6,901 nucleotides of DNA from DASUPK01 sp035456265 (GCA_035456265.1 DATIDP010000032.1:1-6901), one strand, 5' to 3'; counted from the stretch's first letter, positions 1-6,421 are shown. The notes: generated by a model from the sequence alone, not told the origin. A program made the numbers and translations.

Positions 1-376
1 GGGCGTCTTGCTCGGTGCGGAACTGCGTGACCCGCGCGATCTTTCCGTCGATCACCGTGTAGAGGGTGGCGAGGGGGCGATCTACCGGAACGCCGCTGCC
101 TTTGCCGCGCCCGGTCTCCCTCGAGACAGCCAGTACCGCCCCGGAGCCGAGATCGGTCAGTCGCTCGATCTCCCACCGATAGTCCTCGAACGTCCCGGCA
201 TAGCGGCGAAAGAACTCCGCGATGCCCTCATGGCCATAGACCGCCGAGTCAATCTCGTCAGTGCGGGATACATCCGCGACGACGTGGGGATCGAGGGACG
301 AAAGAGCGCGCGGGGCATCCTCCGCGCGCCACGCCTCGATGTGCGCGTGCACGAGTTCCACGTTCTCCTCCGACAT
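1..376 (-). CDS. NTF2/SnoaL-like small protein, C-terminus cut by window edge
   Basis: The frame opens at ATG (374-376) and runs for 125 codons to the left edge without a stop, so the C-terminus is missing. It begins MSEENVELVHAHIEAWRAED, the usual helix 1 of SnoaL-like/NTF2-fold proteins that are very numerous in Thermoleophilia. A 'GHEGIAEFFRRYAGTFEDY' helix (about 48-66) and beta strands around 67-85 and 103-121 (ending 'GKIARVTQFRT') follow, as expected for the cone-shaped fold. Family members are about 130-140 aa, so little is lost. The fold is used for polyketide cyclases, limonene-epoxide hydrolases, ketosteroid isomerases and many proteins of unknown role, and no specific reaction can be assigned. 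No clear Shine-Dalgarno precedes the start. It lies 40 bp after the PAP2 stop and is probably the last or a late gene of the same operon. Confidence 0.82.
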   Translation of the reverse strand, partial: MSEENVELVHAHIEAWRAEDAPRALSSLDPHVVADVSRTDEIDSAVYGHEGIAEFFRRYAGTFEDYRWEIERLTDLGSGAVLAVSRETGRGKGSGVPVDRPLATLYTVIDGKIARVTQFRTEQDA

Positions 377-416
377 CGCCCGCCGAGTATCGCGCCACGG
401 AGGAGGCCGTGCTGAG

Positions 417-1029
417 CTAGCCCGAGGTCGCGAAGGCCCCGACGATCTCGCCGCGTTCGCGAAGCTTGTCGGCCGGACTCGCGCTGCCTCGAAGCGCAGC
501 TACGGCGCAGAAGAAGGAGGAGGCGACCAGCAGACCGCCCGGTACGTCGCTCGGCAGGTGCCAGCTGAGCACCAGAAGCAAGATCGAGACCGCGAAGACG
601 TAGGCCGCCGCGCCGAGGGCCACCGCCGGCCTGATCCGCGCCGGGGCGACCAGCGTGGCCGCGAGCGCGATGGACATCGCGCCCGTGGCATGCCCGCTCG
701 GGAATGCGTCAATGCCCACCTGATCGGTCCCGAGAACCGGGTAGAACCGAGGATGCGCGAGCACCACCTTCAGGAGCAGGCCCGTCAGATTGGCAGCGGC
801 GACCACCGCGACGGCTGCAAACGCCTCCCGACGGCGACCCGCCATCCACCCCCAAGACGAAGAGCATCGCTGTAGCGGTCATCAGCGGCAGTAGATCGGC
901 CGAATGCAAAAACGGGTTGTCAATCCGACTGCGGGACGGGCTGTTCAGCGCCGTGAGGCCATCAAGCGCGTCCGCATCCAACCGATTTGCCGGGCCGACG
1001 GCATAGACGAGAACGACGGTGTCGGTCAC
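417..1029 (-). CDS. PAP2-family membrane phosphatase, interrupted by a one-base frameshift
   Basis: The gene reads from GTG (1027-1029) in one frame and from about 850 to the TAG at 417-419 in another. The 613-nt span is one base over a multiple of three. Removing one C from the C5 run at 849-853 restores a 203-aa protein, with '...MLFVLGWMAGRRREAF...' as a clean membrane helix followed by a basic stop. In that protein the PAP2 motifs are K87-x6-R94, P110-SGH113 and H157-x3-D161 (in SWHLPSDVPGG). His113 and His157 would be the transfer and charge-relay histidines. The Ser-Arg normally 6-7 residues before the second His is Leu-Leu here. About five hydrophobic segments place it in the membrane. 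Such enzymes dephosphorylate phosphatidic acid, undecaprenyl pyrophosphate or similar lipids, and the substrate is unknown here. Read without correction, only the 142-aa C-terminal part (417-845, ATG start) is open. The break may be a sequencing error or a true pseudogene. Confidence 0.8.
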
Positions 1030-1061
1030 CGTGACGCCCGAGGCGCGTTGGTCCCGGTGCT

Positions 1062-2459
1062 CTAGGAGCCGCTGACGTCCGAGGCGAACGCCTCGAAGGC
1101 CGCCACGTAGCGGTCGATGTGCTCCTGCTCGTGGGCGATCGAGAGGGTCCACTCCTCCTCGACGCCCGGCGTCATGAAGATGCCGTGATTCATGTGGTAG
1201 AGCCAGGCGAGGGTGGAGAGGTCGCCGTCCACCTTGGTGAGGTAGTCGCGGTACTCGTAGATCGGCTCCGGGGCGAAGATCACGCAGCCCTTGGCGCCGA
1301 GCCCCTGCGTGTAGGCGGGCAGGCCGTAGCGGTCGATGACCTCCTGGCAGCGCGCCTTGAGCGCTTCGTTGGTCGCTTCGAGCTTCTCGTAGACGTCCGG
1401 GGTGAGGACCTTGGTGAGGGTCGCCTCGGCGGCGGCCATCACGAGCGGGTTGCCGTTGAAGGTGCCGATCTGGTGGACCTTGTCCGAGGCCACCACCTCG
1501 CCCAGCTCGGCCGTCATGCCGATGGCGCCGCCCGGGTAGCCGCCGCAGATCGCCTTGGCGAGGCAGATCACATCGGGCTGTACGCCGAAGCGCTGCGAGG
1601 CTCCGCCGTAGGAGATGGTGGCGCCGGTCTTCACCTCGTCGAAGATCAGCTTCACCCCGTGCTCGTCGCAGAGCTCGCGGACGCGCTCGAGGTAGCCGTC
1701 CTTCGGCGGGATGATGTTGATGTTCATCATCGCCGGCTCGATGATCAGCCCGGCGACCTTCCCATCGTGCTTCTTCAGCATCGCCTCGAGGATGTCGGCG
1801 TCGTTGAACGGCACCGGGACCGTCAGCTCGACCACCGCCTGTGGGTAGCCCGATCCGAACGGGATCGGGTTCGGGCTCTCGCGCGGTCCGAGCTCGTCGA
1901 GCTCCGGGTAGCAGGAGACCATCACGGCGTCGTGATGCCCGTCGTACGAGCCCTCGATCTTGATGATCAGGTCCCGATCCGTGGCGCCGCGGGCGAGGTG
2001 GATCGCCGACATCGTCGACTCGGTCCCCGAGTTCGAGAAGCGCCACTGCGGGAGCCCGAAGCGCTCGACCAGGTTCTGCGCGGAGGTGATCGAGCCCTTG
2101 GTCGGCGCGGCGAAGTGGGTTCCCTCGTCGTGGCGGGCCTTGACCGCCTCGCCGATGATCGGATTGGCGTGCCCGACGCACATCACGCCGAAGCCGTTGT
2201 GAAAATCGACGTACTCCTCGCCGTCGACGTCCCAGACGAGCGCGCCCTTGCCGCGGTCGATGTAGACGGGCCAGGGGTCGTTGAGCTGGAAGGAGGAGGG
2301 CACGCCGCCCGGCATCACCCTGCGGGCGCGGTCGAAGTACTCCGCCGAGGTCGGCGTGTGCTCACGGAAGCGTGCCATCTGCTCCTCGGTGAGCTTGTTG
2401 ATCAGCTTGCGATCAACCGTCGTCTCGGAGGCCGAGACCTGTGTCGCCTTCTGCGCCAT
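1062..2459 (-). CDS. PLP-dependent class III aminotransferase, glutamate-1-semialdehyde aminomutase (HemL)-like
   Basis: A 465-aa fold-type I PLP enzyme. Ser144-Gly-Thr146 (in FSNSGTESTMSAIHLAR) should bind the cofactor phosphate. Asp274 in LIFDEVKTG pairs with the pyridine nitrogen. Lys302 in LAKAICGGYPGGAIG is the Schiff-base lysine, and GTFNGNP (332-338) is the family's phosphate loop from the other subunit. The overall order matches HemL and the related beta-amino acid aminotransferases. It is about 35 residues longer than typical HemL (about 430), mostly as an N-terminal extension, and the lysine region differs from HemL's GKIIGGGLPVGA. No haem-synthesis gene is nearby. I therefore favour a catabolic or secondary aminotransferase over tetrapyrrole synthesis. 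The start chosen is ATG at 2457-2459. The frame stays open further upstream, but that stretch overlaps the MFS gene. The start lies 32 bp after the MFS stop, has no obvious Shine-Dalgarno, and is probably co-transcribed. Confidence 0.92.
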   Translation of the reverse strand: MAQKATQVSASETTVDRKLINKLTEEQMARFREHTPTSAEYFDRARRVMPGGVPSSFQLNDPWPVYIDRGKGALVWDVDGEEYVDFHNGFGVMCVGHANPIIGEAVKARHDEGTHFAAPTKGSITSAQNLVERFGLPQWRFSNSGTESTMSAIHLARGATDRDLIIKIEGSYDGHHDAVMVSCYPELDELGPRESPNPIPFGSGYPQAVVELTVPVPFNDADILEAMLKKHDGKVAGLIIEPAMMNINIIPPKDGYLERVRELCDEHGVKLIFDEVKTGATISYGGASQRFGVQPDVICLAKAICGGYPGGAIGMTAELGEVVASDKVHQIGTFNGNPLVMAAAEATLTKVLTPDVYEKLEATNEALKARCQEVIDRYGLPAYTQGLGAKGCVIFAPEPIYEYRDYLTKVDGDLSTLAWLYHMNHGIFMTPGVEEEWTLSIAHEQEHIDRYVAAFEAFASDVSGS

Positions 2460-2491
2460 GTCGAAGCGGGAGCCTAGCGGGGGGTTGGCCG

Positions 2492-3673
2492 CTATACGGC
2501 CCCGGTCTCGGATCGGCTCCGGTTCGCAGCACCCGCCAACGCCTGCTCTGCCGAATCGACGAAGACCGAGGAAATGGCGGCACAGAGGAGCGCCGCGACC
2601 GCCGCCACGTAGAAGGCCGCGCTGTAGCCGGCGACCGCGGCGGCGGCCCCGACCAGCGGCGAACCGACCAGCATTCCGAGGTCGAATGCGGCCGTGAACG
2701 TGCCCATCGCCTTGCCGCGGCGCTCCGGGCCGACCCGGTTGACCGCCACCAGGGAGAGGGAGGGGAAGAGCAGCGAGAACGCCGCACCCATGCCGATCGC
2801 GCCGGCGATCACGACCGGGAGGTCCTGGGCCGCGCCGACCAGCGTCAGCCCGGCCGCCTCGATCAGGGCGGCGGCCACCGCGCAACGGGCCGCGCCGATC
2901 CGGTCGGGGAGGCCTCCGGCCAGCAGGCGGGTCGCGACCACCGTCGCCGCGAACACGCTGAACACCGCCGGCCCGTGGCCGATGCCGCGCTCGTCGAGGC
3001 TGAGAACGATGAAGGCGGAGACTGCCGCGAAGCCGAAGACGCTGAGGGCGAAGGTGGCGCCTGGGCCGAGCGCCTCACGGGAGATGAACGGCCCGCGGCC
3101 CGCGGCCTCGGAGGGCCGGTAGTCCTCGGGGAGCCGCGCGGCGATCGCCGCCCCGAGCAGCGGCGCCCCGGTCGCGAACGCCCAGACGAGGTGGAAACCG
3201 CCCGCGTTCTGCAGGAGGACACCGATCGGCGGCCCGAGCGTCAGCCCCGTCCAGATCGCGAGGCCATAGAGGCCGATCATCCGGCCGCGCCGCTCCTCCG
3301 GGGCCATGTCGACGTTCCAGGCCGACCCGGCGGTGAACACGGTTCCCTCTCCGGCACCGAGGAAAAAGCGGGCCACGAGCAGGCCCGGGATCCCGGCCGG
3401 GACGAAGTAGAGGCCACCCGCCACGGCCGCCAGCAGGGCCCCGACGATCACCGTCGGCTTGCGCCCTCGGGTGTCCGCGAGGTTGCCGGCGATCGGCCGG
3501 CAGACGATCCCGGTGAAGGCGAACGCGCCACTCACGATCCCGACCTCGAGGTCGGACCCGTTCAGGTTGTCCTTGACGTAATGGGGCAGGACGGCGAGCG
3601 TCGCGCCGACCGCCAGCAGGCCGAGGTTGGTGACGATGAAGATCCCGGCGAACCCCGCCCAGTCCCTCCTCAT
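2492..3673 (-). CDS. Major facilitator superfamily (MFS) transporter
   Basis: A 393-aa integral membrane protein with about 12 hydrophobic helices. Six lie before and six after a polar central loop at about 181-203 that contains ARLPEDYRPSEAAGRGP. The MFS signature between helices 2 and 3 is intact (G63-NLAD67-TRGRK72), and a weaker copy stands at the matching place in the second half (G254-LPD257-RIGA). PEERRGRMIG (125-134) and PERRGKAMG (316-324) are the cytoplasmic repeats typical of the drug/sugar-efflux-like branch. Length is normal. The ATG at 3671-3673 overlaps the synthetase stop in an ATGA, so translation is probably coupled. Neighbours suggest transport of the substrate of the synthetase or aminotransferase, or export of a product. 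Direction and substrate cannot be told from sequence. Confidence 0.93.
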   Translation of the reverse strand: MRRDWAGFAGIFIVTNLGLLAVGATLAVLPHYVKDNLNGSDLEVGIVSGAFAFTGIVCRPIAGNLADTRGRKPTVIVGALLAAVAGGLYFVPAGIPGLLVARFFLGAGEGTVFTAGSAWNVDMAPEERRGRMIGLYGLAIWTGLTLGPPIGVLLQNAGGFHLVWAFATGAPLLGAAIAARLPEDYRPSEAAGRGPFISREALGPGATFALSVFGFAAVSAFIVLSLDERGIGHGPAVFSVFAATVVATRLLAGGLPDRIGAARCAVAAALIEAAGLTLVGAAQDLPVVIAGAIGMGAAFSLLFPSLSLVAVNRVGPERRGKAMGTFTAAFDLGMLVGSPLVGAAAAVAGYSAAFYVAAVAALLCAAISSVFVDSAEQALAGAANRSRSETGAV

Positions 3674-5112
3674 CGGCGGAGCTCTGCTCGCCGGATCTTT
3701 CCGCTGGACGTCTTCGGAAGCTCGTCCGTGAACTCGACGATGCGCGGGTACTTGTACGGCGCGGTCACCCGCTTGACGTGATCCTGCAGCTCGGCGGCGA
3801 GCTCATCCGATGGGTCCGCGTCCGCGAGCACGACGATCGCGCGGACGACGGATCCGCGCTCCTCGTCCGGAGCCGGCACGGCCGCCGCCTCCGCGACGGC
3901 GGGATGCGAGACCAATGCGGACTCGACCTCGAACGGCCCGACCCGGTAGCCCGCCGTGATGATGATGTCGTCGTCGCGGCCCTCGAACCAGAGGTAGCCG
4001 TCGTCGTCCCGGTGGACGTGGTCCCCCGTCGCCCACCATTCGCCCTCGAAGGGCTCCTCGCCCAGGTAGTGGCTGAAGAAGGTCGGGACCGTCTCCGGCC
4101 TGACCTGCAGCTCGCCATCGGCAATCCGCACCTCGATGCCGGGCAGGGGGCGGCCCATGGAGCCGTCGCGCGCCGGATCGTCCTCCTCGGGTCGCATCCC
4201 GGTGACGGGGCCCGTCTCGGTCTGACCGTAGCCGTCGCCGATTCCGATCCCCATCGCCTCGCGGAAGGCGCGGATCACCTCGGGGTTGAGGGGCTCTCCG
4301 GCGGAGACCATCCGCCGGAGCGAGCCGATCGGCCGCAGCTCGGTTCGCTTGGCGAGGATCCGGTACTCGGTCGGCGCCTGGCAGAGGACGTTGACGCCCT
4401 CGCGCTCGATGATCCCCAACCGCTCGCCGGGGTCGAAGCGGGCGTCGTGGAGCAGCGCCGCGGCTCCGCGCAGCCAGGGGGCGATGAAGACGTTGCGCGT
4501 GGACTTCGACCAGCCCGGGGCGGCGGTGCACCAGGCGAGCTCGCCCCCGCGAGCGCCGACCCAGTGCTCGGCCTGCAGTCGCTGCCCGGTCAGGTAGCGC
4601 TGGGGGTAGACGACGCCCTTCGGCTGCCCCGTCGTGCCGGAGGTGAAGATGATCACGGCCGGGTCCTCCGCGTCGAGCTCCACGGTCTCGGCGGGAGTTT
4701 CCTGCGGCAGGTCCTCGTCGAGGGCGTCGGCGATCTCCGCCATCGTCATCGAGGGAACCCCGTCGGGCAGCTCCCCGAGCAGGTCCTCCTCGCCGATACA
4801 GAGCTTCGGCTCGGCCGCCTGGACCCTGATCTCGAGGTCCTTCCGCCGCAGCTGCGGATTACACGGCAGCGCCACCGCGCCCATGCGGAAGCAGGCGAGC
4901 ATCGCCAGCACCCACTCGATCCGGCTGCCCACCAGGGTCATCACGGCATCACCGCGCTCCACATCACGGGCCGCCATCGCGCCTGATAGTCCGGCGCTGC
5001 GGGCGATCAACTCGCCGTAGTGCCACTCGCGCCGGTTGCCGGCGGCGTCGATGGCGACGATTCCCAGCGTCGAAGCGGGTGCCCGCTCCATGACGTCCTC
5101 GACGAAGTTCAT
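3670..5112 (-). CDS. AMP-forming acyl-CoA synthetase, medium-chain (MACS/AcsM) type
   Basis: A 480-aa member of the ANL adenylate-forming superfamily. It activates a carboxylic acid with ATP and then makes the CoA thioester. The motifs appear in order: P-loop T157-SGTTGQPKG166, the substrate-adenylate motif Y295-GQTE299, ribose-binding T362-GD364, the hinge GRDDDIIITAGYRVGP (378-393), and the catalytic lysine K472 in PKTSSGKIRR. 'PGWSKSTRNVFIAPWLRGA' (199-217) and 'CQAPTEYRILAK' (244-255) are typical of the medium-chain/benzoate branch rather than long-chain FadD. It is somewhat shorter than most MACS enzymes (about 530-560 aa) because of a trimmed N-terminus. The start chosen is ATG (5110-5112), where MNFVEDV begins the conserved fold. 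An upstream in-frame start at 5208 would add 32 unconserved residues and run through the spacer repeats. It appears to be the first gene of the operon. The precise acid is unknown. Confidence 0.93.
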   Translation of the reverse strand: MNFVEDVMERAPASTLGIVAIDAAGNRREWHYGELIARSAGLSGAMAARDVERGDAVMTLVGSRIEWVLAMLACFRMGAVALPCNPQLRRKDLEIRVQAAEPKLCIGEEDLLGELPDGVPSMTMAEIADALDEDLPQETPAETVELDAEDPAVIIFTSGTTGQPKGVVYPQRYLTGQRLQAEHWVGARGGELAWCTAAPGWSKSTRNVFIAPWLRGAAALLHDARFDPGERLGIIEREGVNVLCQAPTEYRILAKRTELRPIGSLRRMVSAGEPLNPEVIRAFREAMGIGIGDGYGQTETGPVTGMRPEEDDPARDGSMGRPLPGIEVRIADGELQVRPETVPTFFSHYLGEEPFEGEWWATGDHVHRDDDGYLWFEGRDDDIIITAGYRVGPFEVESALVSHPAVAEAAAVPAPDEERGSVVRAIVVLADADPSDELAAELQDHVKRVTAPYKYPRIVEFTDELPKTSSGKIRRAELRR

Positions 5113-5121
5113 ACGGGGCAG

Positions 5122-5159
5122 GGTGCCCGAATTCGGCTTACTAGTGCGCTGCGGGCACC
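5122..5159. repeat. 8-bp inverted repeat in the leader of the synthetase gene
   Basis: The arms GGTGCCCG (5122-5129) and CGGGCACC (5152-5159) are perfect complements separated by 22 bases. The left arm begins 9 bases upstream of the synthetase ATG. A small palindrome, ACTAGT (5140-5145), lies close to the centre. It could be an operator for a dimeric repressor controlling the operon, or a leader hairpin with a long loop. GC-rich DNA yields 8-bp repeats by chance, so the functional reading is tentative. Confidence 0.45.
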
Positions 5160-5183
5160 TTGTTCGCCAGTTTGTTCGCCAGT
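5160..5183. repeat. Perfect 12-bp tandem duplication
   Basis: TTGTTCGCCAGT occurs twice head to tail (5160-5171 and 5172-5183) with no mismatch and directly abuts the inverted repeat. It lies in the divergent spacer between the synthetase gene (minus) and the small membrane-protein gene (plus). A two-copy operator for a regulator is one reading, and a recent replication-slippage duplication is the other. Confidence 0.85.
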
Positions 5184-5235
5184 CCGACACGCATCTACAC
5201 CCGCCCACGCCCCGAGCAGCCTCCTCAGCGCCGCC

Positions 5236-5241
5236 TAGACT
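5236..5241 (+). promoter_or_regulatory. Candidate -10 element for a leaderless transcript
   Basis: TAGACT fits the actinobacterial TANNNT -10 pattern and ends 8 bases before the GTG at 5250. This is the spacing expected when transcription starts on the start codon itself. No Shine-Dalgarno precedes the GTG, and no convincing -35 hexamer is visible 16-18 bases upstream. The support is positional only. Confidence 0.4.
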
Positions 5242-5249
5242 CGCGCGCC

Positions 5250-5540
5250 GTGGTCTCGCTGTTCTCGGTGATCGGTCTCGCCTTCGACCTGGTTGGCGCC
5301 GGGATGCTTGCCTTGGGCCTGTTCCGGCCAGCGAAGTTGCTCCACCCCGGCGGGCTGCGCTCGCCCGAGACGGCCGCTGAAGACCAGGCCTACCTCGACA
5401 CGGAGCCGCGCAACAAATGTTTGCCGGGGTATCCGTCGGGCGTGGAGACCGCCGCTTTCTCTTTGAAGGGACCCCGCTGTCAAGGGGGTGACCTTCCTGC
5501 GGGCATGGGTGTGCTCGTGCCGCTCCCAGCTGGTGCGTGA
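5250..5540 (+). CDS. Small membrane protein of unknown function, probably truncated or frameshifted
   Basis: From GTG at 5250 the protein reads VVSLFSVIGLAFDLVGAGML and continues ALGLFRP. This is one strong membrane helix ending at a basic boundary. A polar stretch with LRSPETAAEDQAY (about 43-55) follows, resembling small actinobacterial membrane proteins of unknown function. After about residue 58 (position about 5420) the composition loses coding character (Cys, Pro and Gly rich, without pattern). I infer that the natural C-terminus, probably a second helix, is lost or out of frame. The only reading-frame alternative, TTG at 5160, would start inside the tandem repeat and add 30 low-quality residues. 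It is the only gene on the plus strand and is divergent from the synthetase operon. Confidence 0.45.
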   Translation: MVSLFSVIGLAFDLVGAGMLALGLFRPAKLLHPGGLRSPETAAEDQAYLDTEPRNKCLPGYPSGVETAAFSLKGPRCQGGDLPAGMGVLVPLPAGA

Positions 5541-5601
5541 GGTGTGCTCGTTCTCTTTCGGCGCTCTGGGCGCAGATCGTTCCTGGGAGCTGCCCCGGGG
5601 C

Positions 5602-5931
5602 TCAATTCCATGCAGGGCCGTCGGGCGGCCAGTCGCTACTTCTGGCTCGTGACCGCCGCCGCGCGGGCCACTTGCGCCGGAGCGGTCCCCCGTGGCGCAT
5701 CAAACGCCGGTAGTGCTTAGGGCAGAGCCCGCGGGCCTGGGTGGGTTGCTCGCATCCGTCAACCGAGCACAGCCGGACGGGGAGCTCACCCGTTTGCGGA
5801 TCGGGACGGCGGCGGTACTGGCCCGCGCAGCGCGTTGGTTTTCCAGGAGTTGCACCCCATCGTTCAGTTGTACAAGGTCGTGCACGCGCGATTACCCCGG
5901 CGATTGCGGTGAGTTTCCTCAGCCGGCGTCG
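5602..5931 (-). pseudogene. Remnant with a C-x4-C-x9-C-x2-HY zinc-binding motif, no start codon
   Basis: Between the TAA at 5932 and a TGA at 5602-5604 the minus strand is open for 110 codons. It has no ATG, GTG or TTG before the conserved part. At 5769-5686 it encodes CSVDGCEQP, then ARGLC, then HYRRLMRHGGP: cysteines at relative positions 1, 6 and 16, and His19-Tyr20. This pattern (C-x-V-x-GC-x2-P ... ARGLC-x2-HY-x-R-x4-G) is familiar from small zinc-binding modules in phage and actinobacterial proteins, some joined to HNH or endonuclease VII domains. A basic tail (RRKWPARRRSRARS) follows, then the stop. A neighbouring frame with GTG at 5885 reads HDLVQLNDGVQLLENQRAA and may be the original N-terminus, joined by an indel. 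The motif is convincing. The gene as it stands looks dead or mis-assembled. The stretch 5541-5601 holds only the GCCCCGGGGC palindrome (5592-5601). Confidence 0.6.
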
Positions 5932-6396
5932 TTAGGCGGGTAAGCCCGTGAGGCAGGTGTAGTTGGCGCGGCCCTCGCCGGGGGGGAACCACAAAAAAGC
6001 AATTTGCGTGCCCGGGCACCACGGCTCAAGCGCGTTCCCGTAAGCCTCGAACTGCTCTTTAGGAATGCCGAACCAGTCGCAAAACCAAATGATGGTGCTA
6101 TCGGAAGCGTCCTTGCTGAAGCTGCCAGCAAGGTCGTTCGTGCACACGCTCTCCCAGGTTCGCTTCGGGGCCAGCGACCCGCCGCGAGCCGCATAGCCGA
6201 CGCAGGCACCGGGGGTGCCGAACGCGGTGCCGTCCTCGCGCACCAAGTCAAGGTACCCCGTGCCCTGACACGCCTTGGCGGCGGCGCTGTTGCCGCCCGG
6301 TCCGTGCTTGGCCGCCCCGGCGGCGCCGGCGCCGAGCGCGAAGACCAGCGCCGCCAGCACGGCAACACCCACCAGAGCAGTTGACTTCCGTTGCAT
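5932..6396 (-). CDS. Secreted six-cysteine protein of unknown function
   Basis: A 154-aa protein with a textbook signal peptide: MQRK, a hydrophobic core STALVGVAVLAALVFALGAG, then AAGAA with likely cleavage near residue 29 before KHGPGG. The mature part has six cysteines, at 43, 65, 85, 106, 127 and 148, spaced 22, 20, 21, 21 and 21 residues. An even number suggests three disulfides outside the cell. Its first half (CQGTGYLDL ... GTAFGTPGACVGYAARGG) resembles the C-x-x-G-G-W ... F-x-N-x-G-x-CVSY motif of many short secreted bacterial proteins. The second half (WESVC, WFCDWFG, EPWC, YTC) I do not recognise. The start at ATG 6394-6396 is fixed by a strong Shine-Dalgarno and by the signal peptide. 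An open frame extends to 6495 but adds a charged, unlikely leader. Codons near the 3' end are more AT-rich than in the operon (A6 at 5993-5998). No function is assigned. Confidence 0.85.
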   Translation of the reverse strand: MQRKSTALVGVAVLAALVFALGAGAAGAAKHGPGGNSAAAKACQGTGYLDLVREDGTAFGTPGACVGYAARGGSLAPKRTWESVCTNDLAGSFSKDASDSTIIWFCDWFGIPKEQFEAYGNALEPWCPGTQIAFLWFPPGEGRANYTCLTGLPA

Positions 6397-6402
6397 GTCC
6401 TT

Positions 6403-6412
6403 CTCCTCTCCT
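6403..6412 (-). promoter_or_regulatory. Double Shine-Dalgarno of the secreted protein
   Basis: The minus strand reads AGGAGAGGAG, two adjacent AGGAG cores. The nearer ends 6 bases before the ATG at 6396. It is the strongest ribosome-binding site in the window and decides this start over the upstream ATG at 6495. Confidence 0.8.
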
Positions 6413-6421
6413 AGCTTCCGA

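Noticed and set aside
8..415. 135-codon plus-strand open frame at the left edge
   Set aside because: It is the shadow of the NTF2/SnoaL-like gene on the minus strand, which has the typical N-terminus and fold pattern.
709..2181. 490-codon minus-strand open frame spanning the aminotransferase and the start of PAP2
   Set aside because: It is Arg-rich out-of-frame translation over the aminotransferase. Only its section at about 850-1029 is real, as the PAP2 N-terminus.
1119..2477. 452-codon plus-strand open frame opposite the aminotransferase
   Set aside because: It is Val/Asp/Arg/Leu-rich with no domain pattern. It is the antisense shadow of a high-GC gene whose minus-strand product has all PLP motifs.
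2441..3781. 446-codon plus-strand open frame opposite the MFS gene
   Set aside because: It is dominated by Arg, Gly, Glu and Asp with no hydrophobic core. It mirrors a 12-helix transporter and is a composition artefact.
3778..4986. 402-codon plus-strand open frame opposite the acyl-CoA synthetase
   Set aside because: It has no family features, while the minus strand encodes the complete set of ANL motifs.
5470..5487. Minus-strand TTGACA (5477-5482 region) as a -35 box
   Set aside because: No -10-like hexamer lies at 16-18 bp spacing and no gene start follows downstream.
5508..5551. 11-bp direct repeat GGTGTGCTCGT (5508-5518 and 5541-5551)
   Set aside because: It is short, in low-information sequence, and unrelated to any gene boundary. 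It could be chance.
5592..5601. GCCCCGGGGC palindrome as a terminator
   Set aside because: It has no loop and no T-run on either side, and self-complementary GC decamers are common at this base composition.
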